64,000 bases of DNA from positions 62,001-126,000 of the forward strand of contig JADJVW010000010.1 in assembly GCA_016710365.1 (NCBI GenBank), in the 5' to 3' direction. The notes below the pieces were generated by a model that worked only from the letters and a program-made list of their open reading frames with translations, was not told where the DNA came from and searched no databases. Source of the DNA: Candidatus Caldilinea saccharophila. GTDB lineage: Bacteria > Chloroflexota > Anaerolineae > Caldilineales > Caldilineaceae. This document shows positions 17,855 to 27,595 of this stretch, piece after piece. Position numbers and translations under genes: made by a program. The first letter of the stretch is position 1. Each line of letters starts with the position of its first letter.

Positions 17855-18961
17855 TTACTTCCAACTGAATGTCTGGACAGAACTGGCCGGGCTGGCCGTT
17901 TCCAGCAGGATACGACCGTCGGCGCTGCGTCTGACGCGCACCACCGAGACCAGCCACGCGTAGTCGGCGACCTGTCCCGCTTCGGGCGCCAACGATGGTT
18001 CGAGGCGGGCGCTAGTTTGCTTGGTCCACGCCGTCGGCAGCGTTCGCGCCGTCAGGTTACGCGGCAGGACCTGCACGACATACCACTCGTTCGACGCCAG
18101 TAGATCGACGCTAGTCCACTGGAAAATGACCGGATCACTCCGGGCAATCACGGCGCCTTCTGGGGGAGCGATCGGACGGGGGGCGACATAGATGATTGTC
18201 GTGGTGGCATCGGCGGATTGCGGAGTCGCGAGCAGGGTTGGCTCTGGCGTCAATGCCAGCGCTTCCGGCGGTGCGCCCAGGATCGGAATGATCAAGGCGT
18301 CGCCGGGCTGGATAAACTCGCCTGCCGCAAGTTCGTTGGCGATGAGCAGATCTTCGACCGTGCTGCCAAATGTCGTGGCAATCGTACTCAACGTGTCGCC
18401 GGACTGCACGACGTATTCAAAATTGGTGGAAGCTGCGCTTGATTGCGCCACCGCGCTGTCGCGAATGACCGGGATCGACAATTCATCACCCGCGCGAATC
18501 AGTTCACTGGTCAGGTTGTTGGCGCGCTGAATCTCTTCCACGGATACGTCGTAATCGATCGCGATCGACAAAAGCGTCTCGCCGCTTTGCACGACATGCC
18601 GGATCAGCAATGTTTCCTGCACAACAGGAATAGGCGTCGGCGTCGGGGGGGCTGTGGCAGTGGGCGTCGGGGTTGCAGTCGCGTCCATCAGTGGAATACT
18701 CGTCGGCAAGATGGCCTGCACGACATCCGGCGCGTCGGCTTCCTGGACTGACTCTGTGCCGACGCGCCACCAGAAGACCAACACCCCCAACACTGCCGCC
18801 ACCAACAGGATGTCGATCCACGAAAAGCGCCGCCGGCCTTGCGTCTGGTTGCGCAGGTCGTAGCCACACATGAAACAGCTTTCAGCGTTGCGCGCGACGC
18901 GCGTTCCGCAGTTTGGACAACGTCGTTCAGCAACGCGCGGGGTAATTCGTTCTTGAGCCAT
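17855..18961 (-). CDS. Membrane-anchored zinc-ribbon and LysM protein
   Basis: 368 residues. A zinc ribbon at about 15-34 (CPNCGTRV...CFMCGYDL) is followed by one membrane segment (IDILLVAAVLGVLVFWW), a Thr/Pro-rich linker (TPTPTATAPPTPTPIP), and two LysM modules: HVVQSGETLLSIAIDYDVSV and YVVQSGDTLSTIATTFGSTV, each followed by a conserved I-x-AN-x-L segment. The C-terminal 130 residues resemble an extracellular beta-rich domain with VIFQWTSVDLLASNEWYVVQ. Probably a cell-surface protein anchored through peptidoglycan-binding LysM domains, with the zinc ribbon in the cytoplasm. Confidence 0.8.
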   Translation of the reverse strand: MAQERITPRVAERRCPNCGTRVARNAESCFMCGYDLRNQTQGRRRFSWIDILLVAAVLGVLVFWWRVGTESVQEADAPDVVQAILPTSIPLMDATATPTPTATAPPTPTPIPVVQETLLIRHVVQSGETLLSIAIDYDVSVEEIQRANNLTSELIRAGDELSIPVIRDSAVAQSSAASTNFEYVVQSGDTLSTIATTFGSTVEDLLIANELAAGEFIQPGDALIIPILGAPPEALALTPEPTLLATPQSADATTTIIYVAPRPIAPPEGAVIARSDPVIFQWTSVDLLASNEWYVVQVLPRNLTARTLPTAWTKQTSARLEPSLAPEAGQVADYAWLVSVVRVRRSADGRILLETASPASSVQTFSWK

Positions 18962-19120
18962 TGTCTGGATTATAGCATGAATTAAGTGCTATCAGACAAG
19001 CAGCATCTTTACAAAGCAAGAGCGGACAACAAAAAAGGAGAGCCAAGCAAAGCTCGCCTCCTGCTGATTCTACATCCCTTCGCCTGAGCAAAAACATCGC
19101 TTTCAGGCTGTAGGCGTCCG

Positions 19121-19681
19121 TCAACTTGCGTTGGCTGCGTTCTGCTGTAAGAGATAGTCGATCAGGTCAGCCAGTTCCTGCACGCTCAATTGTTCGCCGT
19201 AATTCGCCGGCATAATATTATTAGGATAGTTAGGCGCCACGAAGCTGCCGGGGTTGACAATACTATGATACAGATAGAGGGCTGGGCTTTCGCCGGGCAC
19301 ACGGCTCACTGCGGTGTCGCCGACATGATACCAGGTCGGGCCGGTCATCGTGACGTTGGGGTCAAGCGCGTGGCAGCCGATACAGCCTCGTGCTAATGAG
19401 ATCTGCTCGCCGTTAGCCGGGTCCGCCGCATCCAGAGCCGCCGCCACATCGTCGGGAAGCCCGGCGACGATTTGCTCCGGTGCCAACTCGGATAACTTGG
19501 GCGCCTCGACAGCGGCAGCCGCAACGATCTCGTTGCCTGATTCCAGCGCCGTCAATTGGCTGCCAAGCTGTGGCGAAATAATCAACTGCGCAGCATCAGG
19601 CGTACATGCAGTTACAACTAGTCCAAGAACCATCAGGGACGCGACCAGGCAGCCAATGCGTCGCGCTCGCTTCGACTTCAT
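19121..19681 (-). CDS. Lipoprotein c-type cytochrome
   Basis: The N-terminus has basic residues, a hydrophobic stretch and a lipobox LVVTAC, indicating a lipid-anchored protein. A single haem-binding motif CIGCH occurs near residue 108, preceded by ISLARG, and the distal methionine is probably in NNIMPANYG. The C-terminus QELADLIDYLLQQNA is the usual last helix of class I cytochromes c. Predicted electron carrier in the periplasm or cell-surface space. Start at 19681 is supported by GGGAGGT. No oxidase or reductase genes are adjacent. Confidence 0.85.
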   Translation of the reverse strand: MKSKRARRIGCLVASLMVLGLVVTACTPDAAQLIISPQLGSQLTALESGNEIVAAAAVEAPKLSELAPEQIVAGLPDDVAAALDAADPANGEQISLARGCIGCHALDPNVTMTGPTWYHVGDTAVSRVPGESPALYLYHSIVNPGSFVAPNYPNNIMPANYGEQLSVQELADLIDYLLQQNAANAS

Positions 19682-19804
19682 GCAGACCTCCCACATCTTT
19701 GGGTCATGATGCCCAACTCCAGCGTGGAGCCAGAGAATTTCAAAAAGAAACACGATAATGGGTAGTCTAGCACAGTCAAACCGCGGCGGCAATTTGAGAA
19801 GGGA

Positions 19805-19892
19805 AAGATAGACCACGGATTTGGCGGATCAGGCGAATGTGCGCGGATAAAAATCTGTGTAAATCCGTCCGATCCGCGTCATCCGCGTTCGA
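19805..19892. repeat. CGGATT-family hairpin repeat
   Basis: GACCACGGATTTGGCGGATC on the left and AATCCGTCCGATCCGCGTC, CATCCGCG on the right form an imperfect stem. The same element followed by the same GH127 3' end is found again at 21.9-22.1 kb, so repeat and gene end were duplicated together. It lies in the 337-bp gap between the cytochrome and the first GH127 gene. Confidence 0.7.
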
Positions 19893-19916
19893 TTCTCCCT
19901 GGCTCTTTATGTGTCG

Positions 19917-20010
19917 CGGAACCAGACGCGCATCTCGCCCGGCGTGCGGTTGTCCCACGTGGCGTAGGGGTCAAAGAATCTCTCTGGCTTGTGACCGCCG
20001 CCGCTGATCG
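19917..20010 (-). pseudogene. C-terminal remnant of a third GH127 gene
   Basis: Read on the minus strand, the segment encodes YATWDNRTPGEMRVWFRDT and a stop. This matches the last residues of the intact GH127 gene at 22.0-23.9 kb (YATWDNRTPGEMRVWFRAG), and the DNA is almost identical over about 55 bp. No body of such a gene remains. It appears to be a scar left by duplication and deletion. Confidence 0.8.
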
Positions 20011-20018
20011 CCTTCGCC

Positions 20019-21868
20019 TCATTCCTGCAGGTTGTCTACAACCGGGAAGTAAACCGTAAATACCTCATCTCGAACTTCATACAATGGCACGAAGCGGATG
20101 TCCTGTGGCTGGCCGCGCGTGCGAAAGCCGTTGCGCCATTCGCCCCACTCCCGCTCGCTATCAGCAACCAGGAGCGTTTGTGGATCGGCAGCGTTGCCTT
20201 GTAGAGATATCCCGCTGATCCGGTAGTTGGCTGAGCCGTATGATTGCTGTCACCCTGGCTGCGCCGTTGAATTCGTTCTGTGCTCGCATTGAGTCCGGCC
20301 AGAACCACCGGCCCATCGAGAAAGCCAACCAGCGCCGGCTCATCGGGAAGCGGCGTCGTCACCAACGTCTTAGGCAGGGTCAGATGCACTGATTCGTCTG
20401 CCCAGCAACGCCGAATCTCCACATAGCTCGATGGCCCGCCGGTCACCGGCAGCACTTCGCTGTTAACATGAAGCTGTGCGGGGCTACTCACCCACCACGG
20501 CAGCCGTAGACGAAGGCTGAATTCGACCGGCTGCGACGCCTGCACGTGAAGCTGATAGGCCAGGCTGTCGGGCCGGTGCGCTGCGCTGCGCTGTGCGTCT
20601 TGGGTCAGGCGCAGGGTTACCGGCTGTCCGTCCTGCTGCCAGGTAAGCTCGCTGGGAACATACTGGCTGAGCGTCAGTCCACCGGCGTGCTCAAACCAGA
20701 TGTGATTGGCTACCATCGTGTGCGCCTGCACCAGCGAACCGTGACAGCACCAGAAGTCCTCCGTCGGCGTGCCCCATACTTTCTCGGCGCCGGCGTGCAA
20801 GGGTAGAAAATAGGCGATCATCCCGGTTTCAGGGTGCTGCTGCGCCAGGATGCCGTTCCACAAGTTGCGCTCCCAATAGTCGGCGTAGTGCGGGTCGTCG
20901 CTCCAGCGCAGCAGATAGTCGGCCAGACGCATCATGTTGTAGACCGTGCAATGCTCCTGCGTGCGGTGGCCCAGGCGGGCGGAAAGCGCATTGGGCGGTG
21001 ACCAGACCTCGCCGTTGGTCTGCCCGCCCGTGATGTACTGGCCGCGCGCGGTCACGCCGCTGCGCCAGTAGGCATCGACGATCTGTCGCCAGCGTGGATC
21101 GCCGGTGACTTCCCAGGCTCGCGCCGCGCCATGCACTTCGGGGATGGTGGTGTTCATGTGCATGTTGGTCAATACATCCTGCCCGGCGATGAGTGGATCG
21201 AAGAGCCGGCGGCGGTCATAGCGTTGCACCAGTTCGAGGTGCTCTCGTTCGCCGGTCAGTCCGTAGAGATTGGCCCAGACTTCGAGCATGCCGCCAGTTT
21301 CGGCGTCGAGGATGTCGTCCATCTGCGCCAGGCTGAAGCGCCCACTCCAGCGGTGGAACCAGCGCGCCCAGTTGACCAGCACCTCCAGCGCCTGGGTATT
21401 GCCGCCGACCGCGTACATATCCCACAATCCCATGAGCGTCTTGTGCAGCGTGTAATGCGGCGCCCAGACTGGCTTGCCGCGCACCACCCAATCCAGATAT
21501 TTCTCTGGGATGGAGCCGACCCATTCGCCGCCGTTCTCTTGCTGGCAGCGCGCCAGTTCGCCGACGATGTGGTCCGCCTTGCCCTTGATCTCCTGGTCGC
21601 CGGTGTTGGCGGCGATGGCCGCGGCGGCTGACAACCAATGGCCCAGAAAGTGACCACGCAATTGACAGCTTGGCGACTCCCAGCCCCAGTGGATATCGCC
21701 CAGCCGGTGCGCCGGACTCCACAGCCCGGCTTCCAGGTAATGATTCTGCAGCAAGTTCTCCGTTTTGAGGGAGAGCATGTACTTGCGGTTCAGGTCGAAA
21801 CGCTGACGAAAGAGTCCAGGCAACAGCTTGACCGTGCCTTTTTTCACAGGGTGCAGTGGATGATCCAT
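20019..21868 (-). CDS. GH127 family (DUF1680) glycoside hydrolase, beta-L-arabinofuranosidase-like (frame broken near 20240)
   Basis: Large (alpha/alpha)6-barrel enzyme. LLQNHYLEAGLWSPAHRLGD opens the domain. Further motifs are QLRGHFLGHWLSA, LDWVVRGKPVWAPHYTLHK, GGQTNGEVWSPP, RTQEHCTVYNMMRLADYLL and the catalytic-site cysteine pair in EDFWCCHGSLVQAH. The C-terminal beta domain contains SLRLRLPWWV. After about 20240 the sequence continues in another frame as YGSANYRISGISLQGNAADP, then VRDEVFTVYFPVVDNLQE with the stop at 20019. It differs clearly from the second GH127 gene, so the two are paralogues with probably distinct arabinoside or related substrates. No signal peptide is evident, suggesting cytoplasmic action on imported oligosaccharides. 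Confidence 0.8.
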
Positions 21869-21935
21869 ACCAGCCTCACTGGGTGAAGAAGACGTTGCGG
21901 AGAGAATACATAATTCGTGAGCAGGGAAAGGGAAA

Positions 21936-22022
21936 GATAGACCACGGATTTGGCGGATTAGACGGATTTACACAGAGTTCAATCCGTGCAAATCCGTCTA
22001 ATCCGTTGCATCCGTGGGCTAT
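21936..22022. repeat. CGGATT-family hairpin repeat
   Basis: GACCACGGATTTGGCGGATT, then GACGGATTTAC, is mirrored by AATCCGTGCAAATCCG, TCTAATCCGT and CATCCGTGG. It lies between the two GH127 genes and, together with the following GH127 3' end, duplicates the arrangement at 19.8-19.97 kb. Confidence 0.75.
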
Positions 22023-22034
22023 GCTTTGTTGTTT

Positions 22035-23947
22035 TTATCCCGCGCGGAACCAGACGCGCATTTCGCCCGGCGTGCGGTTGTCCCACGTGGCGTAGGGGAC
22101 GGCGACCACGTCCAGCGCTGCCACGCTGGAGGGCTGGTTGCGACGGTAGAGCGTCTGGTTGTCCCAGCCTTCCTCTGTGATCGCCTGCGCCGAGCCACGC
22201 AGCACGACGACGCCGCCCAACATCTCCGGCTGCTGCTCGACGCGAAAGCCGGCCACTTGCGCGGGGTCGAGCGTGACCCGGTCGAGGCCGATATTGTCGT
22301 TGTCGACGCCTTCCATGCAGAAGACAATCGGCCCGCGTTGTAAGGCCAGCCGTCCCTGCATGTGGCGCACGTTGGGGTTGGCATAGACCGCCTGCACCGG
22401 CATCGCCAGATCGAGATCGACGACATCATCCGGCTGCCACGTGCGCGTGATCGCCACATAGCCGTTGCTCGCAGGCGTGCTCTCCACCGCGGCGCCGTTG
22501 ACCGTGACTGCCCATTCGTCGCACCAGCCGGGGATGCGCAGGTTGAGTGCAAAGTGCTGCGGCGCATCCAGCGTCAGCGCCAGTTTGACCGCGCCCTCCC
22601 ACGGATAGTTCGAGGTCAGCCGCACCTGCACCGGCTGGCCGTCCACCGTCACGTGCGCGCTGTTCTGGGCATAGAAGTGCACCCACAACCCGCCGTCACT
22701 GGTCGAGTAGAGATAGTTGCCCAGGCTAGCGAGGATGCGGCCGACATTGGGCGGGCAGCAGGGACACTCAAACCACGGCGTACGATGGTGCGCGCCGTCA
22801 CTGGCCAACGGGTTGACGTAGAAGAAGCTGTCACCTGCCAGTGACACGCCGCTGATAAAGCCGTTGTAGAGCGTCTGCTCGACAATGTCGGCGTACTTGC
22901 CGTCGCCGGCAAATTGCAGCAGCCGGTGGTTCCACATGATCAAGGCGATCGAGGCGCAGGTCTCGGCGTAGGCGCTCTCGTCGGGCAGGTCGTAGTCGGT
23001 GGTGAAGCCCTCGTTGTGGCGCGACGGGCCAATGCCACCGGTCAGATACATGCGCTGATGCACCAGATTCGCCCACAGCCGCTCGCAGACCGCCAGCAGC
23101 GTGGGGTCGTCGTACTCATGCGCCAGATCCGCCACGCCTGCCATCAGATACATCACGCACGGCGTGGCCGACGACCTTGTCATGCTTTCGCGGAGCGGCG
23201 CGCGCCTGGCAGTACTCGTAGTTTTTTGGCCCAGAAGTTTTTGGGGTCTTCGCCGCGTTCGACGGCCTCCAGGTCATAATAGTGCGGGTCGGGCTGGCCG
23301 CGCTCCTCGACCAGGTATTTGGAGAGCGCCAGATAGCGCTCCTCGCCCGTGGCGTGGTAGAGACGCACCAGCGCCAGCTCGATCTCCGGGTGGCCGCCAT
23401 AGCCGCGGCGCTGGCCGGGGTTGGGGCCGAAGCGCTCATCGATATGATCGGCGTAGCGCGCCAGCGCATTGAGCAGCTTGGGATTGCCGGTCGCCTCAAA
23501 ATGCGCGACCGCCGCCTCCATCAGGTGGCCGGCGCAGTACATTTCGTGCCAGTCGCGCAGGTTCTTCCAGCGCATCTCCGGCTGCGTTACCGTGAAGTGC
23601 GTGTTGAGATAGCCGTCCGGCTGCTGCGCGGCGATGATCTTGTCGGCGACCGCATCGACCAGCGCGGCCAGCTCCGGGTCGGGATGGGTGATCAGCGAGT
23701 AGCTGGCCGCCTCCAGCCACTTGGCCGGGTCGGAATCGCCAAAAATCTCGACGATGCGCGAGGGAACCTTGCGCTCGAAATTGAGGTCAAAGGCGGCGAT
23801 GCGCCCCGTATCGACCAGCATCTGGTGCATGTGCGGGATGGAGACGGCGCGGTTCGTCTCCTGGCGCGGCGCCCAGAAGGGGTCGTCGAGCGTGACTTGG
23901 GTGAAGGGAACGGGTGTGAGTTGGCGTTTTGCAGATTGTGTAGGCAT
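22035..23947 (-). CDS. GH127 family beta-L-arabinofuranosidase-type hydrolase (frame broken near 23170-23235)
   Basis: Closely resembles the HypBA1-type GH127 architecture. N-terminal FTQVTLDDPFWAPRQETNR and HMHQMLVDTGRIAAFDLNF are followed by QQPDGYLNTHFTVTQPEMRW, MYCAGHLMEAAVAHFEATG, RRGYGGHPEIELALVRLY, then (after frame changes spelling NYEYCQAR and KVVGHAVR) GVADLAHEYDDPTLLAVCER, TGGIGPSRHNEGFTTDYDLP, ESAYAETCASIALIMWNHRL and the metal/catalytic cysteine motif ECPCCPPN. The C-terminal beta domain ends TPGEMRVWFRAG. Predicted to hydrolyse terminal beta-L-arabinofuranosyl linkages. ATG 23947 lies 16 bp after the permease stop, so it is probably one operon with the importer. Confidence 0.85.
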
Positions 23948-23963
23948 GATTTTTTGGTTTGGT

Positions 23964-24860
23964 TTAGCCTTTGAGGCCACTGAGGACGAGACCGTCGACA
24001 AAGTAGCGTTGGGCAAAAAAGAAGAGCAAGATGACCGGCAGGATCATTGCCGTCGATGCCGCCATCAGCAGGTTCCACTCCGTGCGCATGACGCCGCGGA
24101 AGGTAGCCAGCCCGATGGCGACGGTGAAGTTGTAGTCGGAGCGCAGATAGAGCAGCGGCCCGATGTAGTCGTTCCACGCCGCCAGGAAGGTGAAGACGGC
24201 GACGGTGGCGAGCGCCGGCTTGCAAAGCGGCATCATGATGCGCCAGTAGATGCCAAACTCGGTGCAGCCATCGATGCGCCCGGCGTCGGCCAGTTCCTCC
24301 GGCAACGAGCGAAAAAATTGACGGAAGAGAAAGATGTTGAACGCGCCGCCGCCAAAGAAGAAGGGAATCGTCAGCGGCAGAAAGGTGTCCACCCAGCCAA
24401 AGCGGCTGAACATGATAAACTGCGGCACCATCAGCACGAAGTAGGGCACCATCAAGGTTGCCAGCACCAGGCCGAACCAGAAGTCGCGGCCGGGGAAGCG
24501 GATACGTGCAAAGCCATAGCCGCAGAACGAAGCCGATAACAGAATGGCGACCAAATTTAACGCCACGATGCGCAGCGTGTTGAAGAAATAGAGGCCAAAG
24601 GGCTTGTACAGCAGCGCCTCGACATAGTTCTGCGGACGGAACGGGTTAGGAATCCATTGCGGTGGGAAGATGAAAATCTTTTCCTCGGGCTTGAAGGAAC
24701 TGCTCACAAGCCAGACAAAGGGCAGCGACATGACCACGGCGCCAACGACCAAGATAGTGATAATCAAACCTTTCCACAGACGGCGCTCCCAAACGACGCG
24801 CTGTTTGGAAGCTGGCGCGGAACGGCGCAAGGTGGTGACGGTCTGTTCTTGGGTGGTCAT
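23964..24860 (-). CDS. Carbohydrate ABC transporter permease, MalG/UgpE type
   Basis: Six-helix inner-membrane permease. LIITILVVGAVVMSLPFVWL is the first helix, and PQWIPNPFRPQNYVEALLY is typical of the extracellular loop of this class. The EAA loop reads EELADAGRIDGCTEFGIYWR and contacts the ATPase. A terminal FFFAQRYFVDGLVLSGLKG is diagnostic. The start at 24860 lies one base from the stop of the upstream permease. No ATPase gene is present in the locus, so a shared MsmK/UgpC-like ATPase encoded elsewhere is expected. Confidence 0.9.
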   Translation of the reverse strand: MTTQEQTVTTLRRSAPASKQRVVWERRLWKGLIITILVVGAVVMSLPFVWLVSSSFKPEEKIFIFPPQWIPNPFRPQNYVEALLYKPFGLYFFNTLRIVALNLVAILLSASFCGYGFARIRFPGRDFWFGLVLATLMVPYFVLMVPQFIMFSRFGWVDTFLPLTIPFFFGGGAFNIFLFRQFFRSLPEELADAGRIDGCTEFGIYWRIMMPLCKPALATVAVFTFLAAWNDYIGPLLYLRSDYNFTVAIGLATFRGVMRTEWNLLMAASTAMILPVILLFFFAQRYFVDGLVLSGLKG

Positions 24861-24861
24861 A

Positions 24862-25779
24862 TTAGTGAGCGTCCTCGTAATGCACGCGGTTGCCGATAAA
24901 CTTGAAAACGAAGAGGGTAAGCACAACGACGATGACAAAGAGCACCCAGGCCAACGCCGCGGCGTAGCCCATCTTCAGGTTTTGAAACGCATTTTGATAC
25001 ATATACAGCACAAAGACCAGGGTGGCGTTCTGCGGGCCGCCGTTGGTCACCAGCCGAGCAATCGTGAAGACCTGGAACGATGCGATGATCCCGATGATCA
25101 GGTTGAAGAAGATCACCGGTGAGACCAGCGGAATGGTAATGTGGCGCAACTGCGCCCAACGTCCGGCGCCGTCGATGTCCGCTGCCTCGTAGAAAACATC
25201 CGGGATGCCTTGCAAGCCGGCCAGGTAGATCACCATGCCGCTGCCGAATGCCCACAGCGCGACGATGATCAGCGCGGGCAGCGCCCATTGTGGATCCTGC
25301 AGCCAGGCGATCTTGGGCAACCCCAGGGCGCGCAGCCCAACGTTGGCGAGGCCGTACTCCGTGTTGAAAATCCACGCCCACAACACGGCGCTGGCGACCG
25401 CCGGCACGATGCTGGGTAAATAGTAGACGGTGCGGAAGATGGTGATGCCACGCACTTTGGTGTTGAGCAGCAGGGCAAGCATGAAGCCCAGCACCAGCCC
25501 GAGCGGCACCGAAACCAGGGTGTAGGTGGTGGTCACCTTGAGCGACTGCCAGAAGCGGTCATCGGCCACCATCGTGCCAAAGTGTTTTAGCCCGACATAC
25601 TTGGGCGGCGAAATCAAGTTCCAGTCATGGACGGTCAGCCAAAGCGCCACACCCGCTGGGATCATGAACCAGATCAGAAAACCCAGGATGAAGGGCGAGA
25701 TAAAGATATAGCCGACCAGCGTGCGTCGACCGGCCAATGTGCGCGGCGTAAAACGGGTATACCAGTGTGTGGCGGTCAT
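24862..25779 (-). CDS. Carbohydrate ABC transporter permease, MalF/UgpA type
   Basis: FISPFILGFLIWFMIPAGVA, NLISPPKYVGLKHFGTM, FRTVYYLPSIVPAVASAVLW, the EAA loop DVFYEAADIDGAGRWAQLR, RLVTNGGPQNATLVFVLYMY and MGYAAALAWVLFVIVVVLTL make a standard first permease of a sugar importer (about 305 residues). The start at 25779 is downstream of a perfect 25-bp hairpin that separates it from the binding-protein gene. An upstream in-frame extension through the hairpin is rejected because MTATHWYTRF is the natural start. Confidence 0.9.
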   Translation of the reverse strand: MTATHWYTRFTPRTLAGRRTLVGYIFISPFILGFLIWFMIPAGVALWLTVHDWNLISPPKYVGLKHFGTMVADDRFWQSLKVTTTYTLVSVPLGLVLGFMLALLLNTKVRGITIFRTVYYLPSIVPAVASAVLWAWIFNTEYGLANVGLRALGLPKIAWLQDPQWALPALIIVALWAFGSGMVIYLAGLQGIPDVFYEAADIDGAGRWAQLRHITIPLVSPVIFFNLIIGIIASFQVFTIARLVTNGGPQNATLVFVLYMYQNAFQNLKMGYAAALAWVLFVIVVVLTLFVFKFIGNRVHYEDAH

Positions 25780-25814
25780 AGGCGGTTCGTTTGGGTTGGC
25801 GACAACGGATATGG

Positions 25815-25867
25815 CTGTTTCGCAGATGCCGGTGTGGTCTTTGACCACACCGGCATCTGCGAAACAG
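25815..25867 (-). promoter_or_regulatory. Perfect 25-bp intercistronic hairpin between binding-protein and permease genes
   Basis: CTGTTTCGCAGATGCCGGTG (continuing TGGTC) at 25815-25839 is exactly mirrored at 25843-25867 with a three-base loop. In the transcript it would form a very stable stem just after the binding-protein stop codon. Such stems commonly stabilise the upstream mRNA and attenuate downstream permease expression. There is no U-tract on the minus strand, so a simple intrinsic terminator is less likely. Confidence 0.85.
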
Positions 25868-25876
25868 TGACGATAG

Positions 25877-27280
25877 CTATCCTTGCACGGCTTCCTGGAG
25901 GACTTTGTTCGCATCTGGCACGGCCTGAGCCATGGCTTCTTCGGCGGTGGCGTCACCCACCCAGACCTTATCGAGTGCGGGCGTAACGATCTGAGTGGCC
26001 TCAGCCCAGCCCGGCGGCTGATAGAGGACGCCGCCGTACTGCGGCAGGAGCTTGGTCGGAATATCGACATAGCCTTCGGGATGCACGCCTTCAGTAATCC
26101 ATGTTGCCAAGCCTTCTTCGGTCATCAAATCGGTCTGGCTTGGCAGCCACAGCCCGATCTTGCAGAATTGCGTCTGGTAGAAGGGAGTCGAAAGGAAGCG
26201 CACCCATTCCCAGGATTCTTCGGGATGTTTGGTCGAGGCAAAGCCCGAATGCAAGTGCGCCTGCATGCTGGTGCCGGTTTTGGCGGCCAGACCGGGCAGC
26301 ACGCCCGTACCGAGCTTAGGCTCGATTTTGTACATCCAGGAAAGCGCCCACGAGCCATCGATGGCCATGGCGAGCTTGCCGGTTTCGAGCATTTGCGTGT
26401 TGCTCATTCCCAGCGCCTGCATGGCGGTGCCAACCGGGTTGACACGATGCACCAGCACCAGATCGGCGATTTTCTGGATGGCTTCGGTGGCGGCCGGCTG
26501 ATCAAGCACCAGCAAACCGGTGTTGGGGTCAATCCAGTAGCCGTTGTTGCCCTGAATCAGCGAGTGAATCATGAGATCCGAATGTGGCCAATCGACGCCA
26601 TAGCGGTCGATGTTATCGGGGTCAAACCCGCTATCGTTGGGATGATTGCCGTTGACATCCTTGGTCAAGGCAATCGCCACTTCGACGAAGCGATCCCACG
26701 TCCACGCCTGCTCCGGGTCATTGCTCGGCGGTTCGATGCCTTCCTCGGCAAAGATGTCGGCGTTGTAGTAGATGTGCGGCGCCACCCAGCACGAACCGAT
26801 GCCATACCATTTGCCATCCTGGGTGCAGCGATCGGTCTCCTGCGGCTCAATAAAATAGTTCTCGGCGCTGAGCAATGGGTCAGCCTTCAGCTTGTCGGTA
26901 ATGTCGAGTAGCAGGCTGTTGTGGATGAAGGTGCGATAATCGCCAGAGCCGACAAACGCGGTGTCCGGCGGCGTGCCGGCCGCGATGTCGGTCAGCAATT
27001 TTTCCAGGTAGTTTTCGGGCGTGTGCAGCCAGGTCACCTTGACCGCATCCTGCTCGGATTCAAACTGGGCGATGGCAGCTTTGACGCCTTCGTCTTCCTC
27101 AGTGGCGCCCCAGCCCATAAAGGTGACCTCCACGCGGTCTGTCCCTGGCGCTGCTGCACCGCCAGCAGGCGCTGCTCCTGGCGCCGCGCCCGGTGCACAG
27201 GCGGCAAGCAAAACGACGCCGGTGACGCCGGCGCTGGCTCGCAGAAAATCGCGACGCGACAATGTGTTCTTGGGTTGCAT
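25877..27280 (-). CDS. Sugar ABC transporter substrate-binding lipoprotein, Tat-exported
   Basis: The N-terminus carries SRRDFLRASAGVTGV (twin-arginine motif) and the lipobox LLAAC, followed by a low-complexity PGAAPGAAPAGG linker. The body is a family 1 extracellular solute-binding protein: VEVTFMGWGATEEDEGVKAA, YLEKLLTDIAAGTPPDTAF, HIYYNADIFAEEGIEPP, GKLAMAIDGSWALSW and ESWEWVRFLSTPF. 467 residues. Start at 27280 supported by GAGGAGG. It probably delivers an arabinose-containing oligosaccharide to the two permeases downstream; the ligand is inferred from the GH127 neighbours only. Confidence 0.9.
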   Translation of the reverse strand: MQPKNTLSRRDFLRASAGVTGVVLLAACAPGAAPGAAPAGGAAAPGTDRVEVTFMGWGATEEDEGVKAAIAQFESEQDAVKVTWLHTPENYLEKLLTDIAAGTPPDTAFVGSGDYRTFIHNSLLLDITDKLKADPLLSAENYFIEPQETDRCTQDGKWYGIGSCWVAPHIYYNADIFAEEGIEPPSNDPEQAWTWDRFVEVAIALTKDVNGNHPNDSGFDPDNIDRYGVDWPHSDLMIHSLIQGNNGYWIDPNTGLLVLDQPAATEAIQKIADLVLVHRVNPVGTAMQALGMSNTQMLETGKLAMAIDGSWALSWMYKIEPKLGTGVLPGLAAKTGTSMQAHLHSGFASTKHPEESWEWVRFLSTPFYQTQFCKIGLWLPSQTDLMTEEGLATWITEGVHPEGYVDIPTKLLPQYGGVLYQPPGWAEATQIVTPALDKVWVGDATAEEAMAQAVPDANKVLQEAVQG

Positions 27281-27595
27281 ACGGAATATTCCTCCTCTTG
27301 ACAATCAGATGCGCACGAATTGAACGAGTTTTACTTCATGTGTACTGTGCGGAACGCCCACAACACGCCCTGCACTGTGGGCCAGGGATATATTCGCTGG
27401 TAATGCAAGTGTTGCTACGCAGGAGTAGATGATGCTTTGCAACATCGTATCACAATTAGCTGACGATCTTGTGCCAATTTTGTGCCACGCTTTGCCAACA
27501 CAGGCGCCATTCAGAACGCAAATGGCGCCGTTTTCTCTGCGCTTCTACGCATTTCTGCGACTGCGCGTTGACATGGGCAATTTTCAATCGAACGG
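27281..27595. other. Intergenic region with a 9-bp inverted repeat
   Basis: This 315-bp gap between the sulfatase and the binding-protein gene holds no convincing ORF. GGCGCCATT at 27503-27511 pairs with AATGGCGCC at 27521-27529, a possible terminator of the sulfatase transcript or an operator. The remaining sequence presumably contains the promoter of the binding-protein operon, but no clear -35/-10 pair was identified. Confidence 0.4.

Noticed and set aside
24862..26070. 402-residue version of the permease including the hairpin
   Set aside because: The first 97 residues are translated from the 25-bp hairpin and the end of the binding-protein gene; MTATHWYTRF is the natural start.
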